From Peribacillus tepidiphilus (GTDB lineage: Bacteria > Bacillota > Bacilli > Bacillales > DSM-1321), in the NCBI RefSeq assembly GCF_009466385.1, contig NZ_WIAQ01000006.1, positions 28,596 to 92,595 on the forward strand: a DNA stretch of 64,000 bases, written 5' to 3'. Made by a program: the position numbers and the translations under genes. The stretch's first letter is position 1; each line of letters opens with the position of its first letter. Shown here one piece after another: positions 1 to 7,474 of this stretch. The notes under the pieces are model-generated. The model ran no database searches, was not told where the DNA came from, and saw only the letters and a list, made by a program, of their open reading frames with translations.

Positions 1-13
1 AGGGAGAATGAGA

Positions 14-244
14 ATGGTTAACCTAATCGGCTTTAATGGTCCGATGCCATATTCAGTAATCATTTGGAATGAAGGTGGAGAAGGGAAAGCTAAAACAATT
101 TGCTACTCACCAGAGGATCAAATTGCAGCACTGCAAAGATTCCATACAAACGGAGATTTTTACAACACGTTCGATAGTGCGACAGTGATTGGTGAGAACG
201 ATGTCGTTGAAGAGCATTATCATACAGAGGCTGTATCAGCTTAA
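14..244 (+). CDS. Small hypothetical prophage protein
   Basis: 76-residue protein of unknown function at the start of the window. ATG at 14 is preferred over the in-frame ATG at 8 because AGGGAG at 1-6 is then 7 nt away. The protein is acidic with a His-rich C-terminus (EEHYHTEAVSA) and no recognisable domain. It is the first of a tightly packed series of early/middle phage genes. Confidence 0.6.
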   Translation: MVNLIGFNGPMPYSVIIWNEGGEGKAKTICYSPEDQIAALQRFHTNGDFYNTFDSATVIGENDVVEEHYHTEAVSA

Positions 245-271
245 TGGAAAAATTGTAAGCGAGGTGAGGGT

Positions 272-445
272 ATGGGAATCCTTTACGAAAAAGTCAAGTT
301 GACCAAAGAAGCTAAACGTCAAATATTCATTTCTCGCCTGTTGGAAAGGGGAATCACCGAATCCAAAGATGGGACAAGCATTTTTGACCTGGATTATTAT
401 TCGTTACGGCACGAGCTAGTAATGGCGGATTTGAAAGGAGAATAG
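272..445 (+). CDS. Small hypothetical prophage protein (57 aa)
   Basis: Starts MGILYEKVKLTKEAK and ends MADLKGE. It has a good ribosome binding site (GAGGTGAGGG just before the ATG) and ends 2 nt before the dUTPase gene start, so it sits in the same transcription unit. Charged, probably helical, no known domain. The tight spacing and the Shine-Dalgarno sequence are the main support. Confidence 0.6.
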   Translation: MGILYEKVKLTKEAKRQIFISRLLERGITESKDGTSIFDLDYYSLRHELVMADLKGE

Positions 446-447
446 GC

Positions 448-1026
448 ATGAATCTAACAAAACTTTTCGAGATGCAACGCAAATTAGATGAACATATCGA
501 ACAAGAACATCCAAGACAAGAGGGAGAGGATAGATTAGCGAAGAAAATCCTTGCTTTGCAAGTGGAGTTAGGGGAGTTAGCGAATGAGTGGCGTGGATTT
601 AAGTTTTGGAGTAATGACCAAAAGCCGAGAACAAAAGCATATTCCCATCACGAAGAAGGTCATATACACGGAGGATTTTATAGTGTTTCCAGATACGATA
701 GAAACCCACTCCTTGAAGAATACGTGGACTGCTTGCATTTCATCCTGTCGATTGGGTTGGAGTTAGGTATTACCGAGATTTATAATTTGTCGACTAAAAA
801 AGATTCAGATTTGATCTTTATGTTCATGGACGTAAACGAATTATCTATAATCCTTATGCAATACGACATTGCGGGCAACGAAACATATAAATCAATTGCA
901 TATATAGACATGTTTGAAAAGTTTTTAGTATTAGGCGAAATGCTCGGCTTCACATGGGAACAAATCGAACAAGCCTACTTTGAGAAAAACAAAGTGAACC
1001 ACCAACGTCAACAGGAGGGCTACTGA
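448..1026 (+). CDS. Dimeric (all-alpha) dUTPase, MazG-like
   Basis: 192 residues matching the all-alpha dUTPase/dCTPase family (dUTPase_2) of phages. The paired acidic metal-binding helices are visible: ELGELANEWRGFKFW around residues 40-55 and LLEEYVDCLHFILSIG around 87-103 (E-x2-E and E-x2-D patterns). These enzymes hydrolyse dUTP to dUMP and PPi, keeping uracil out of phage DNA and feeding dTMP synthesis. AAAGGAG lies 7 nt before the ATG, and the stop overlaps the next start. Phage dUTPases of this class can also act as derepressors of staphylococcal pathogenicity islands; nothing here tests that. Confidence 0.85.
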   Translation: MNLTKLFEMQRKLDEHIEQEHPRQEGEDRLAKKILALQVELGELANEWRGFKFWSNDQKPRTKAYSHHEEGHIHGGFYSVSRYDRNPLLEEYVDCLHFILSIGLELGITEIYNLSTKKDSDLIFMFMDVNELSIILMQYDIAGNETYKSIAYIDMFEKFLVLGEMLGFTWEQIEQAYFEKNKVNHQRQQEGY

Positions 1027-1214
1027 TGGGATCATGGCGCAAACCATTTCCTAAACAGCTTAAAAAGATCGTATATGGAATGAACTTAGAAACGATTGAA
1101 AAAGTTATTCAGGCCCACGAAAGTCGCGGTTGGGTAAAGGCTAGCGAAATAAAAGAGCATGGATATGGGCTAGGTTGCTTGATGACATTCGAAGTGAAAG
1201 GGAAAGCATCATGA
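1026..1214 (+). CDS. Hypothetical prophage protein (62 aa)
   Basis: The start codon overlaps the dUTPase stop by one base and the gene ends in an ATGA overlap with the next gene, so it is translationally coupled on both sides. AGGAGGG lies just upstream. The sequence (MGSWRKPFPKQLKKI, then an amphipathic helix with IEKVIQAHESRGW) looks like a small globular phage protein of unknown role. Confidence 0.65.
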   Translation: MGSWRKPFPKQLKKIVYGMNLETIEKVIQAHESRGWVKASEIKEHGYGLGCLMTFEVKGKAS

Positions 1215-1642
1215 TATCAAAATATGGGTCAAAAAAAGTCGAAGTGGATGGTATCGTCTTCGACAGTAAAGCAGAAGCGAATTATTACAAACAACTAAAG
1301 TGGTTGCAGGAACACAAACAAATCCTCTTCTTCCGGATGCAGCCGAGATATCTGCTTCAAGAAGCATTCAAGAAGAACGGTAAAAACTTTCGGAAGATTG
1401 AGTATGTTGCGGATTTTGAAATTCACCATAATGATGGATCGATTGAAGTAATAGACGTAAAGGGCATTGAAACAGAAGCTTTCAAGATTAAGAGAAAGCT
1501 ATTTGAAAAGAAATTCCCCCATAAACTTTCCTTGGTTACATACAGCAAGAAATGGGGCGGATGGATAGAATTGGACAAGCTTAAGAAATTACGAAAGGAA
1601 ACCAAGAAAAAGAGGGAGAGAGATAAATGCAAAACGTCTTGA
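1211..1642 (+). CDS. DUF1064 nuclease-like protein
   Basis: 143 residues from the ATG at 1211, which overlaps the preceding stop as ATGA. Characteristic DUF1064 features: N-terminal YGSKKVEVDGIVFDSKAEAN, then a PD-(D/E)xK-like core with ADFEIHHNDGSIEVIDVKG (the D and the D-V-K pair are candidate metal/catalytic residues), and a very basic C-terminus. Family members are phage nucleases resembling Holliday-junction resolvases or restriction-type endonucleases, expected to process phage DNA during replication or recombination. The function is inferred from the family. Confidence 0.8.
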   Translation: MISKYGSKKVEVDGIVFDSKAEANYYKQLKWLQEHKQILFFRMQPRYLLQEAFKKNGKNFRKIEYVADFEIHHNDGSIEVIDVKGIETEAFKIKRKLFEKKFPHKLSLVTYSKKWGGWIELDKLKKLRKETKKKRERDKCKTS

Positions 1643-1791
1643 TCGCAGACGATCGTCCCAAATGGATGCGTGATGAGGATAGGAGAATGGCGTGCATGAC
1701 ACGCTGTTCTCTATACAAAAGGTGTTCCAGCCGGTTCGGGATGGATTGCAAAAAGTTGGGCGGAACTGAGGTTCCGAAAATACGAGGTTGA
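1627..1791 (+). CDS. Cys-rich mini-protein (54 aa)
   Basis: Short gene overlapping the end of the DUF1064 gene by 16 nt. The start MQNVLIADDRPKWM is followed by a four-cysteine cluster (CMTRC, CSSRFGMDC), spaced like a small zinc-binding or disulfide-stabilised fold. AGGGAGAG precedes the ATG. Function unknown; the coding call rests on the intact frame, the RBS and the cysteine pattern. Confidence 0.55.
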   Translation: MQNVLIADDRPKWMRDEDRRMACMTRCSLYKRCSSRFGMDCKKLGGTEVPKIRG

Positions 1792-1810
1792 TGAATAAGG
1801 TGGTGAGGAT

Positions 1811-2182
1811 ATGGACCAACTTTCAATCTTTGAATCTCTTGACTACGAGAGGACTTTTTACCATGCAGGAGCTATGTATGCAGAAGTGCCAAAGGATGAA
1901 ATTATTGTTTCTCCAATAAAGATAGGCAACGGAATCATACGACCAGGGGAATTTGTTCAAAAGTTTGGTGAAAAAGAACGTACCATGTTTGAAATGCAGG
2001 AAGGGCATTATTTACGGTATGTAGGAAAAACAGATAAACTGCTGCTTTTTAGTCCAGATGACTATGAAGGAAATATATATTATGCATTCTTCTATGTTGA
2101 CCAAAATACGCTGCTAATTGGCTCGCAAGGAAGAATGAGAGATATACGGATCCAGAAGCTCCGAAAGAAAACAGTTTTATAG
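1811..2182 (+). CDS. Hypothetical prophage protein (123 aa)
   Basis: Starts MDQLSIFESLDYERT with GGTGGTGAGGA just upstream. It mixes short beta-type stretches (EIIVSPIKIGNG, YYAFFYVDQNTLLIG) with a basic C-terminus (RIQKLRKKTVL). No family recognised. It lies between the Cys-rich mini-protein and a zinc-ribbon protein in the early/middle gene block. Confidence 0.6.
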   Translation: MDQLSIFESLDYERTFYHAGAMYAEVPKDEIIVSPIKIGNGIIRPGEFVQKFGEKERTMFEMQEGHYLRYVGKTDKLLLFSPDDYEGNIYYAFFYVDQNTLLIGSQGRMRDIRIQKLRKKTVL

Positions 2183-2215
2183 TCGACCCATATTGCGACG
2201 TAAGGAAGTGAAAAA

Positions 2216-2494
2216 GTGAGACAGGAAAAAGAGTATGTAAAACATTGGACACATACCTTGAATGAAAAAGGAAATGTAGAAATACGCTGTATCCTTGAAG
2301 ACAGAGAAGTGTTTATTGAATTATACCCAAGGGATATAAGAGGTTTCAATCAGTGGTTAGAAGTTGCGCCATATTTGGTGGAAAAATTAAAGAATAGTAC
2401 GAATGAATGTAAACATGAAAATATCACAGTTGATGAAGTTTACGGTGAGCAATTTTGCGAAGATTGTGGTTGGTTTGTAGATAAAGAGTTATGA
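2216..2494 (+). CDS. Hypothetical protein with C-terminal zinc ribbon
   Basis: 92 residues from a GTG start at 2216 with GGAAG upstream. The last 30 residues contain CKHENI and FCEDCGWF, a C-x2-H / C-x2-C arrangement typical of a treble-clef or zinc-ribbon module. The first 60 residues are beta-rich without a known domain. Probably a small nucleic-acid- or protein-binding phage factor; this is inference. Confidence 0.6.
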   Translation: MRQEKEYVKHWTHTLNEKGNVEIRCILEDREVFIELYPRDIRGFNQWLEVAPYLVEKLKNSTNECKHENITVDEVYGEQFCEDCGWFVDKEL

Positions 2495-2536
2495 CACATT
2501 CCGTTTCAGCTGTGACACAAAATGCAAGGAGTGAAA

Positions 2537-2632
2537 TTGAGTATGGATAATAGATGCGATTTTTGTCTGTATAAATTTAACAAGGATTATGAATATAAAT
2601 GCCCTTTATGTGGCGAAGAAGTTAAAAAATGA
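2537..2632 (+). CDS. Zinc-ribbon micropeptide (about 30 aa)
   Basis: A very short frame containing two CxxC knuckles (CDFC and CPLC, 12 residues between them), the minimal content of a rubredoxin-like zinc ribbon. AAGGAG at 2526-2531 supports a TTG start at 2537; ATG 2543, in the same frame, is the alternative. Function unknown. The two intact CxxC pairs in such a short frame argue against chance. Confidence 0.5.
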   Translation: MSMDNRCDFCLYKFNKDYEYKCPLCGEEVKK

Positions 2633-2674
2633 TTAGTGCATGGTACGAAAAAAATCAGTAACAAGGAGCAAAAA

Positions 2675-2824
2675 ATGAGCGAAGTGAAAGTCTGGTACAT
2701 GACGGAAGAAGAACGTCTCGCTTATATCAAAAAGCATCCTATTAAACCTACAAAGAAGTTAAATGGTTCATCATATGTAAATGTTGAATGGGAATTAACT
2801 AGAAAAAAGAAAAAACGAAAATAA
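2675..2824 (+). CDS. Small basic hypothetical protein (49 aa)
   Basis: The ATG at 2675 is chosen over an upstream in-frame start because AAGGAGC lies 7-8 nt before it. Sequence MSEVKVWYMTEEERLAY, then a lysine-rich tail (RKKKKRK). Small basic proteins of this type are common in Bacillus prophage early regions; no function is known. Confidence 0.55.
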   Translation: MSEVKVWYMTEEERLAYIKKHPIKPTKKLNGSSYVNVEWELTRKKKKRK

Positions 2825-2830
2825 AAAAAC

Positions 2831-2883
2831 CAGGATCTCTCCCGGCTTACCAACTAAATTATACCATATGGGGGGCGATCCTG
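2831..2883 (+). promoter_or_regulatory. Inverted repeat enclosing the XtrA-like RBS
   Basis: CAGGATC at 2831 and GATCCTG at 2877 are exact inverse complements, and the pairing extends with CCC (2841-2843) against part of the GGGGGG ribosome binding site. The stem would hide the Shine-Dalgarno of the downstream TTG-start gene. A role in translational control is inference. Confidence 0.35.
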
Positions 2884-3084
2884 TTGAGATTACAAGAGAT
2901 AAAAATTGATCCTAGTACAATGAGACTAGAACTTGATATAATGGAACAAAAGGGAAGTTTTGCCATTGTGGTATGTGATGGAAAGGCACGTCTTACCCAG
3001 CTGCCGGAACATGGGGAAACGAAGATTATTACACACCAGGGCAAGGTTAAACGGGTTAAGTTTGATGAGGGGGAAGATTTTTGA
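2884..3084 (+). CDS. XtrA/YqaO-like prophage protein
   Basis: 66 residues from a TTG start preceded by GGGGGG. The middle and end (VVCDGKARLTQLPEHGETKI, THQGKVKRVKFDEGEDF) resemble the PBSX XtrA/YqaO family, which in Bacillus prophages lies just upstream of the late-gene regulator, as here. Function unknown. It overlaps the next gene (TTGA at 3081). Family assignment is from memory of the motif. Confidence 0.6.
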   Translation: MRLQEIKIDPSTMRLELDIMEQKGSFAIVVCDGKARLTQLPEHGETKIITHQGKVKRVKFDEGEDF

Positions 3085-3644
3085 GTGAATTTTTTCAAGA
3101 GGTTACACCAGACGCTTGGATACAAACTTTTGGGACTATAATAGGTTCTTTCTTTGGTGCATGGCTTGCTGGGATAATCGCAATAAAAGTTATGAAAAAT
3201 CAAATTAACCATGAGAAAACTACAAAAGAACTAGAGTCCCTTGAAGAATTTTTAAAATTTTGGAATATTTTTAAAGGATATCTAAATGTTATAATGTTTA
3301 GTCTTGAGAGAATCAGATCATTGATAAACCAGGACGTATTACCATATGATTCTATTCAAACTATACAATATCATTGTAGTACTAATAAGGAAACACTAGT
3401 GCAAATGAGAACTTTTGCACATGAGAAAATACCGATTGAAATACATCAACTGTATATGGAAATTATTGCAGGAGCAGAAAATATTAATTCAGGATATAAC
3501 TATGCTTTGGTAGCTGATGCCAAAGAAAAAGAAAAATTGATAAAAGAGAATGAAAATTATTTAAATCAATTATTCAATAATATTTCTTTATTTAAAGAGT
3601 TTATTCTTGAGCAAGAAGCGAAACTAATAAAATTAAAAAAATAG
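3081..3644 (+). CDS. Membrane-anchored hypothetical protein
   Basis: 187 residues starting at TTG 3081, which overlaps the previous stop. Residues about 15-37 form one hydrophobic helix (TIIGSFFGAWLAGIIAIKVM), followed by a long charged, mostly helical cytoplasmic-type region with coiled-coil character (KEKEKLIKENENYLNQL). The topology fits a single-pass membrane protein. The coding sequence is more AT-rich than its neighbours, suggesting separate acquisition as a prophage cargo gene. No family recognised; a role in superinfection exclusion is only a possibility. Confidence 0.6.
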   Translation: MSEFFQEVTPDAWIQTFGTIIGSFFGAWLAGIIAIKVMKNQINHEKTTKELESLEEFLKFWNIFKGYLNVIMFSLERIRSLINQDVLPYDSIQTIQYHCSTNKETLVQMRTFAHEKIPIEIHQLYMEIIAGAENINSGYNYALVADAKEKEKLIKENENYLNQLFNNISLFKEFILEQEAKLIKLKK

Positions 3645-3662
3645 TTCTACCAGCCCTCTGGA

Positions 3663-3711
3663 GGACACTGAATGAACGCATTACGCGTTTGTTTGGTGTC
3701 CTTTTCTATTT
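3663..3711 (+). terminator. Intrinsic terminator after membrane protein
   Basis: GGACAC (3663-3668) pairs with GTGTCC (3696-3701), with an inner AACGC/GCGTT stem, followed by TTTTCTATTTTT. Confidence 0.8.
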
Positions 3712-3774
3712 TTCTACTCTTTGCAACTGAATTACCTAAAAAACGAAATTTTGGCAACTAAGGGAGTTGAGGAT

Positions 3775-3972
3775 ATGAATCCTTCATTAAAAGACCAGCT
3801 GAAAGTATGGATAAAGAAAAATTCTTTTCAGCGGCCAAAGAAAAAGCCTTCGGAGAAAAAAACGGCAAAGAAAACAGAAAAGCTATCAAAAAGCGACCTC
3901 ATTTATCTCATGGGTATGAATCGCCCGCGATATGCTCGTGGAAAAGGCGGAGCTTGGAGGAGTAACAAATGA
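3775..3972 (+). CDS. Small phage protein with LMGMNRPRYARGKGGAWR tail
   Basis: 65 residues from ATG 3775 (GGGAGTTGAGG upstream). The N-terminal half is Lys-rich and the C-terminus carries the block LIYLMGMNRPRYARGKGG. The same block, partly degraded, recurs at 31.4 kb immediately before a second copy of the ArpU-type regulator, so the two genes travel together. Function unknown; the basic character suggests nucleic-acid contact. Confidence 0.65.
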   Translation: MNPSLKDQLKVWIKKNSFQRPKKKPSEKKTAKKTEKLSKSDLIYLMGMNRPRYARGKGGAWRSNK

Positions 3973-4109
3973 AAATAAAAGTTGAAGAAATTCGTTGCAA
4001 AGCCTGCTTATGGATGATCGACAAACAAGTTTGTCCGTTTGTTAGATGTGTTTATAGATATGGATTCCTTGCTGGGAGAGTGAAGAAAGATGACACAAAA
4101 AGAAATTGA
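3969..4109 (+). CDS. Cys-rich mini-protein (46 aa) upstream of late regulator
   Basis: Start ATG at 3969 overlaps the previous stop (ATGA). The protein has CKAC near residue 10 and CPFVRC around residues 22-27, a probable metal-binding knuckle, then a basic tail. Its last 20 nt overlap the ArpU-type regulator gene. Function unknown. Confidence 0.55.
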   Translation: MKIKVEEIRCKACLWMIDKQVCPFVRCVYRYGFLAGRVKKDDTKRN

Positions 4110-4542
4110 GCAAATTTTGAAGGATTATCACTGGATGATTAATTCGATAAAAATATTAAGAGATTCCATGAAGGATGCTGGCGAGGGATTGACTGCTCAA
4201 TATGGCGTTGAAGCATCTCTTCCAAAACCAAAAGGTGTAACCGGTGATCCGATTTATAGGGAAGTTGTCCGTAGAGAAAAACGATGGAAAAAGGTTGCGG
4301 AATATGAAGAAAAGGTAAAGATTATTCAGGACCGAATGATTGCTATTACGGACGATAGAGAAATCGAAGTGCTACATTGGCTGCTTGAAGGGAAAAGTTA
4401 TAGGTGGATCGGCCTGCATATGGGATTATCTTTTTCCCACATTAAGCGAATCCGGGATTCAATCGTGAATAAAATGGCAACTTATGAAACAAATGGCACG
4501 AATGGCACAGATGGCACATATGACACGAAATTGATTTCTTGA
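4090..4542 (+). CDS. ArpU/RinA-type late transcriptional regulator
   Basis: 150 residues with a C-terminal helix-turn-helix (LEGKSYRWIGLHMGLSFSHI, then KRIRDSIV) like the sigma-70 region-4-like DNA-binding part of phage late regulators (ArpU, RinA, Xpf). Its place, just before the terminase genes, matches regulators that switch on packaging and morphogenesis transcription. The N-terminal half is a helical region beginning MTQKEIEQILKDYHWMINSI. A close paralogue lies at 31.4 kb. The C-terminal tail is encoded by imperfect 9-nt repeats giving NGTNGTDGT, a low-complexity extension absent from the paralogue. Confidence 0.8.
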   Translation: MTQKEIEQILKDYHWMINSIKILRDSMKDAGEGLTAQYGVEASLPKPKGVTGDPIYREVVRREKRWKKVAEYEEKVKIIQDRMIAITDDREIEVLHWLLEGKSYRWIGLHMGLSFSHIKRIRDSIVNKMATYETNGTNGTDGTYDTKLIS

Positions 4543-4617
4543 TTTTCTGGCATGTAAAATGGGAGGCAGGAACGGAGCGGAAATATTTCTCTCTGGTTAA
4601 GAACGGAATTTGTTTAG

Positions 4618-4642
4618 GCGTCACCTTGCGGTGGCGTTTTTA
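4618..4642 (+). terminator. Intrinsic terminator after late regulator
   Basis: GCGTCACC-TTGC-GGTGGCG hairpin followed by five T, 75 bases after the regulator stop. Confidence 0.7.
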
Positions 4643-4694
4643 AATGCATTCCCTTTATCATATTTGATAGTATGTTGATAGAGGGGGTGAGGGG

Positions 4695-4904
4695 ATGAAG
4701 AAAGCATTAGTTAATAATTTAGAAGGCGACGAAAAAATGGCTGCAAGTGAATATGCCATTGAGGTTCATCATAAAAGTGATGAAGTTATTGAGTTGAATT
4801 GCGTTCAATATTCTTTCGAAGATGTTTTTGAATACATTAAAGAATATTACAGTGATAAAAATGATGTGCCAGTAGATAAAATAGTTATACGAGTTAAGAG
4901 ATAA
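4695..4904 (+). CDS. Hypothetical prophage protein (69 aa)
   Basis: Starts MKKALVNNLEGDEK after GAGGGGGTGAGGGG. An acidic small protein with a beta-alpha feel (YAIEVHHKSDEVIELNCVQY, then EYIKEYYSDKND). No family recognised. It is flanked by terminators on both sides, so it is probably transcribed alone, as small regulatory or cargo genes in this position often are. Confidence 0.55.
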   Translation: MKKALVNNLEGDEKMAASEYAIEVHHKSDEVIELNCVQYSFEDVFEYIKEYYSDKNDVPVDKIVIRVKR

Positions 4905-4910
4905 GCTTAA

Positions 4911-4932
4911 GCATCCTTCGGGGTGCTTTTTT
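4911..4932 (+). terminator. Intrinsic terminator (UUCG loop)
   Basis: GCATCC-TTCG-GGGTGC followed by TTTTTT. Confidence 0.85.
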
Positions 4933-4999
4933 GTTGGATAGGGAAGGATATTCTCGATTCTCCTCGAATTATTGTTAGGTAAAGAAGGGAGAAAGTAAA

Positions 5000-5344
5000 A
5001 TGAGAAAAATCACTTGTATCACATCCTTTATTCAAGAGATATCAGCATTAATAGATAGTGGAGAATCATATTCAGTAGAAGAAATTTATAAGCACATTGA
5101 AGACAAGGATTTAGTTGACTGGCTTGAGAAAACTTATCCTTTTGGTACTGAGAATGGGTTGGACTTGAGTATGTATAAAAGTAGTGATAGAGATTTTTTG
5201 CATGATGAATATGAATCATTCTGGGGCGGTTACTATGGTCAGCACTACAGAAAATGGGGTATAAAGAACAATGGACTGAATCTATTAGTTTCGTGGGGAA
5301 TAGATATTTCTAGAAATATAAAAGATCCAGATACTTTTTTATGA
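5000..5344 (+). CDS. Hypothetical prophage protein (114 aa)
   Basis: Starts MRKITCITSFIQEISALI with AAGGGAGAAAG upstream. Acidic, aromatic-rich in the middle (ESFWGGYYGQHYRKWG). No known domain. It forms a monocistronic unit with its own terminator immediately before the packaging genes, a position often used by cargo genes. Confidence 0.55.
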   Translation: MRKITCITSFIQEISALIDSGESYSVEEIYKHIEDKDLVDWLEKTYPFGTENGLDLSMYKSSDRDFLHDEYESFWGGYYGQHYRKWGIKNNGLNLLVSWGIDISRNIKDPDTFL

Positions 5345-5354
5345 TATTTTTAAG

Positions 5355-5379
5355 AGCACTCTTTTGAAGGGTGCTTTTT
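5355..5379 (+). terminator. Intrinsic terminator
   Basis: AGCACTC / GGGTGCT stem (one mismatch) with a TTTTT tail, just after the stop of the upstream gene. Confidence 0.75.
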
Positions 5380-5428
5380 CTTTTGCTCCAAAACAAACAT
5401 AATTACCGGAGGTGGCAGGTGATGTAGC

Positions 5429-6190
5429 ATGGCAGATAAACACATCAAGGCTGAAAAAGATTACGTCAAAGGAATGAAATATAAAGACATCGCAGAAAAG
5501 TACGGGGTTTCCCTAAACACCGTAAAGTCATGGAAAAAACGCTATGGCTGGAACCGCGATAGGGGTGCACCCTCTGAAAAAGGTGTGCACACAAAAAATA
5601 AAAGGGGCGCACCTATAGGAAATATAAATGCAAAGGGAAATAAAGGCGGTGCAGCTCCAAAAGGCAACCAGAACGCATTAAAGCACGGCTTCTTCTCCAA
5701 ATACATTCCAGAGGAAACTCTTGAGATCATGGGAATGTTAGAAGAGAAATCGCCTGCTGATCTGATATATGACCAAATCATGATTCAGTATGCTGCTATC
5801 ATCCGGGCGCAAAATATTATGTTTGTTGAATCTAAGGATGAACTGATTAAAGAACTCAAGCGTGCAAAAGAAAGTTTTTCTAAAAATGGAAGCACAACGG
5901 AAGAAGAATACGAGTTTCAATTTGATTGGGATCGTCACGCTACTTTCCTCAACGCTCAATCCAGGGCAATGTCTGAACTGCGAAGCCTTATTAAACAATT
6001 TGAAGAGATGGCCCACGTTGATGATGAGCGTCGATTGAAACTTGAACAAATGCGTTTGGGTATTGAAAAATCAAAAGCCGAAATCAAAGAACTTACTCAA
6101 GGAAATGAACCTTCTAACCGTGTTGTAATTGTCAATGATGTGGATGAAATGAGGAAAGTTTTAGATGAGCGAAATAATAAGAATAACTGA
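5429..6190 (+). CDS. Terminase small subunit
   Basis: 253 residues. The N-terminus is a helix-turn-helix ([20 protein letters not shown], then [18 protein letters not shown]) typical of PBSX/YqaS-type small terminases that recognise the packaging site. A Gly/Asn/Lys-rich linker ([20 protein letters not shown]) leads to a long helical oligomerisation region rich in E and K. The 3' end overlaps the large subunit gene by 26 nt, a normal arrangement ensuring coupled translation. GGAGGTGG lies 12 nt upstream of the ATG. Confidence 0.9.
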   Translation: MADKHIKAEKDYVKGMKYKDIAEKYGVSLNTVKSWKKRYGWNRDRGAPSEKGVHTKNKRGAPIGNINAKGNKGGAAPKGNQNALKHGFFSKYIPEETLEIMGMLEEKSPADLIYDQIMIQYAAIIRAQNIMFVESKDELIKELKRAKESFSKNGSTTEEEYEFQFDWDRHATFLNAQSRAMSELRSLIKQFEEMAHVDDERRLKLEQMRLGIEKSKAEIKELTQGNEPSNRVVIVNDVDEMRKVLDERNNKNN

Positions 6191-7463
6191 CCTCATAAAT
6201 AAAAATTTCTATGATTTTTGGCTCAATGAGAAACCAAACGCAATCCTAAGAGGCGGCCGTTCTTCTATGAAGTCGTCTGTCATATCATTGAAACTTGTCA
6301 CCGATTTTATGGCGGATCCAAATGGAAATGTCGTTATCTTGCGTAAGGTAGCAAAATACCTTTCTACTTCCGTTTATGAGCAGATTAAATGGGCAATTTA
6401 CATGCTCAAGCTTGAAAATGAGTTTTACTTTGGGAAATCTCCTTTGATAATTCGGCACAAGCGAACAAACACAGCCTTCTATTTCTATGGCGTTGATGAT
6501 CCGATGAAGATAAAGTCAGCGAAGATTGCCAAAGGCTATGTTATGGCGCTATGGTTTGAGGAGCTTGCAGAATTTGACGGCGTTGAAGACATTGACATTG
6601 TTTCAGATACGTTCATTCGTCAAGATTTAGGAGACAAAGAGGTAAAAGTTTATTACTCCTACAACCCGCCAAGAAATCCGTATGAATGGGTAAACGAATG
6701 GGTGGATAGCAAAGCTGGGGATGAAGATTATTTTATCCATCACAGCACGTATTTAGATGACGAGAAAGGATTTCTTTCCAACCAGCTGATACGTAAGATC
6801 GAAAAATACAAGGAAAATGACGAAGAATACTGGCGATGGATGTATCTTGGTGAAGTCATCGGGCTTGGTGATATGGTTTACAATATGAATCATTTCCGGT
6901 GGATTGACGAACTGCCGAAAGACGATGACTTGCTGCTGATTGACATTGTGATAGACAGCGGTTATCAAACGTCTGCTACTGCTTTTCTTGCACTTGGATT
7001 AACAAAACGAAATAACGCCATATTGTTGGATACTTACTATTATTCACCGGCCAACAAATCCGTCAAAAAGGCTCCTAGTGAGTTTAGTGAGGATTTATGG
7101 AACTTTGAACAACGGATTATAAAAACGTACAAAAAGCCGATTGACCAACGCACAATAGACAGCGCGGAAGGAGCGTTGCGAAATCAATACTTTAAAGACT
7201 ATGGAATTCGCTTGCATCCGATCGCTAAAAAGAAAAAAGTGAACATGATTGAAAACGTCCAAGACCTTTTGGCTCAAGGGCGTTTTTTTATGCTCCGAAA
7301 CGAGAACAATCGGATATTCTACGAGGAACACAAGAAATATCAGTGGGATGCGGAAACACTCAATAGTGATGATCCGAAAGTCATTAAAGAAGATGATCAT
7401 ACATGTGACGCTTTCCAATACTACGTTAATGACAACTTGCAGAAGTTGAATCTCAAGTATTAG
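6165..7463 (+). CDS. Terminase large subunit (PBSX type)
   Basis: 432 residues, the ATP-driven DNA-packaging motor and nuclease. The Walker-A-like loop is GGRSSMKS at residues 30-37, the Walker B region is [12 protein letters not shown] near residue 130 (hydrophobic stretch ending in acidic residues), and the C-terminal RNase-H-like nuclease part holds [16 protein letters not shown] and a final [12 protein letters not shown] motif. Length matches PBSX-family terminases. It overlaps the small subunit and is followed directly by the portal gene, as in SPP1-like phages. Confidence 0.95.
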   Translation: MSEIIRITDLINKNFYDFWLNEKPNAILRGGRSSMKSSVISLKLVTDFMADPNGNVVILRKVAKYLSTSVYEQIKWAIYMLKLENEFYFGKSPLIIRHKRTNTAFYFYGVDDPMKIKSAKIAKGYVMALWFEELAEFDGVEDIDIVSDTFIRQDLGDKEVKVYYSYNPPRNPYEWVNEWVDSKAGDEDYFIHHSTYLDDEKGFLSNQLIRKIEKYKENDEEYWRWMYLGEVIGLGDMVYNMNHFRWIDELPKDDDLLLIDIVIDSGYQTSATAFLALGLTKRNNAILLDTYYYSPANKSVKKAPSEFSEDLWNFEQRIIKTYKKPIDQRTIDSAEGALRNQYFKDYGIRLHPIAKKKKVNMIENVQDLLAQGRFFMLRNENNRIFYEEHKKYQWDAETLNSDDPKVIKEDDHTCDAFQYYVNDNLQKLNLKY

Positions 7464-7474
7464 TGGGTGGTTTT

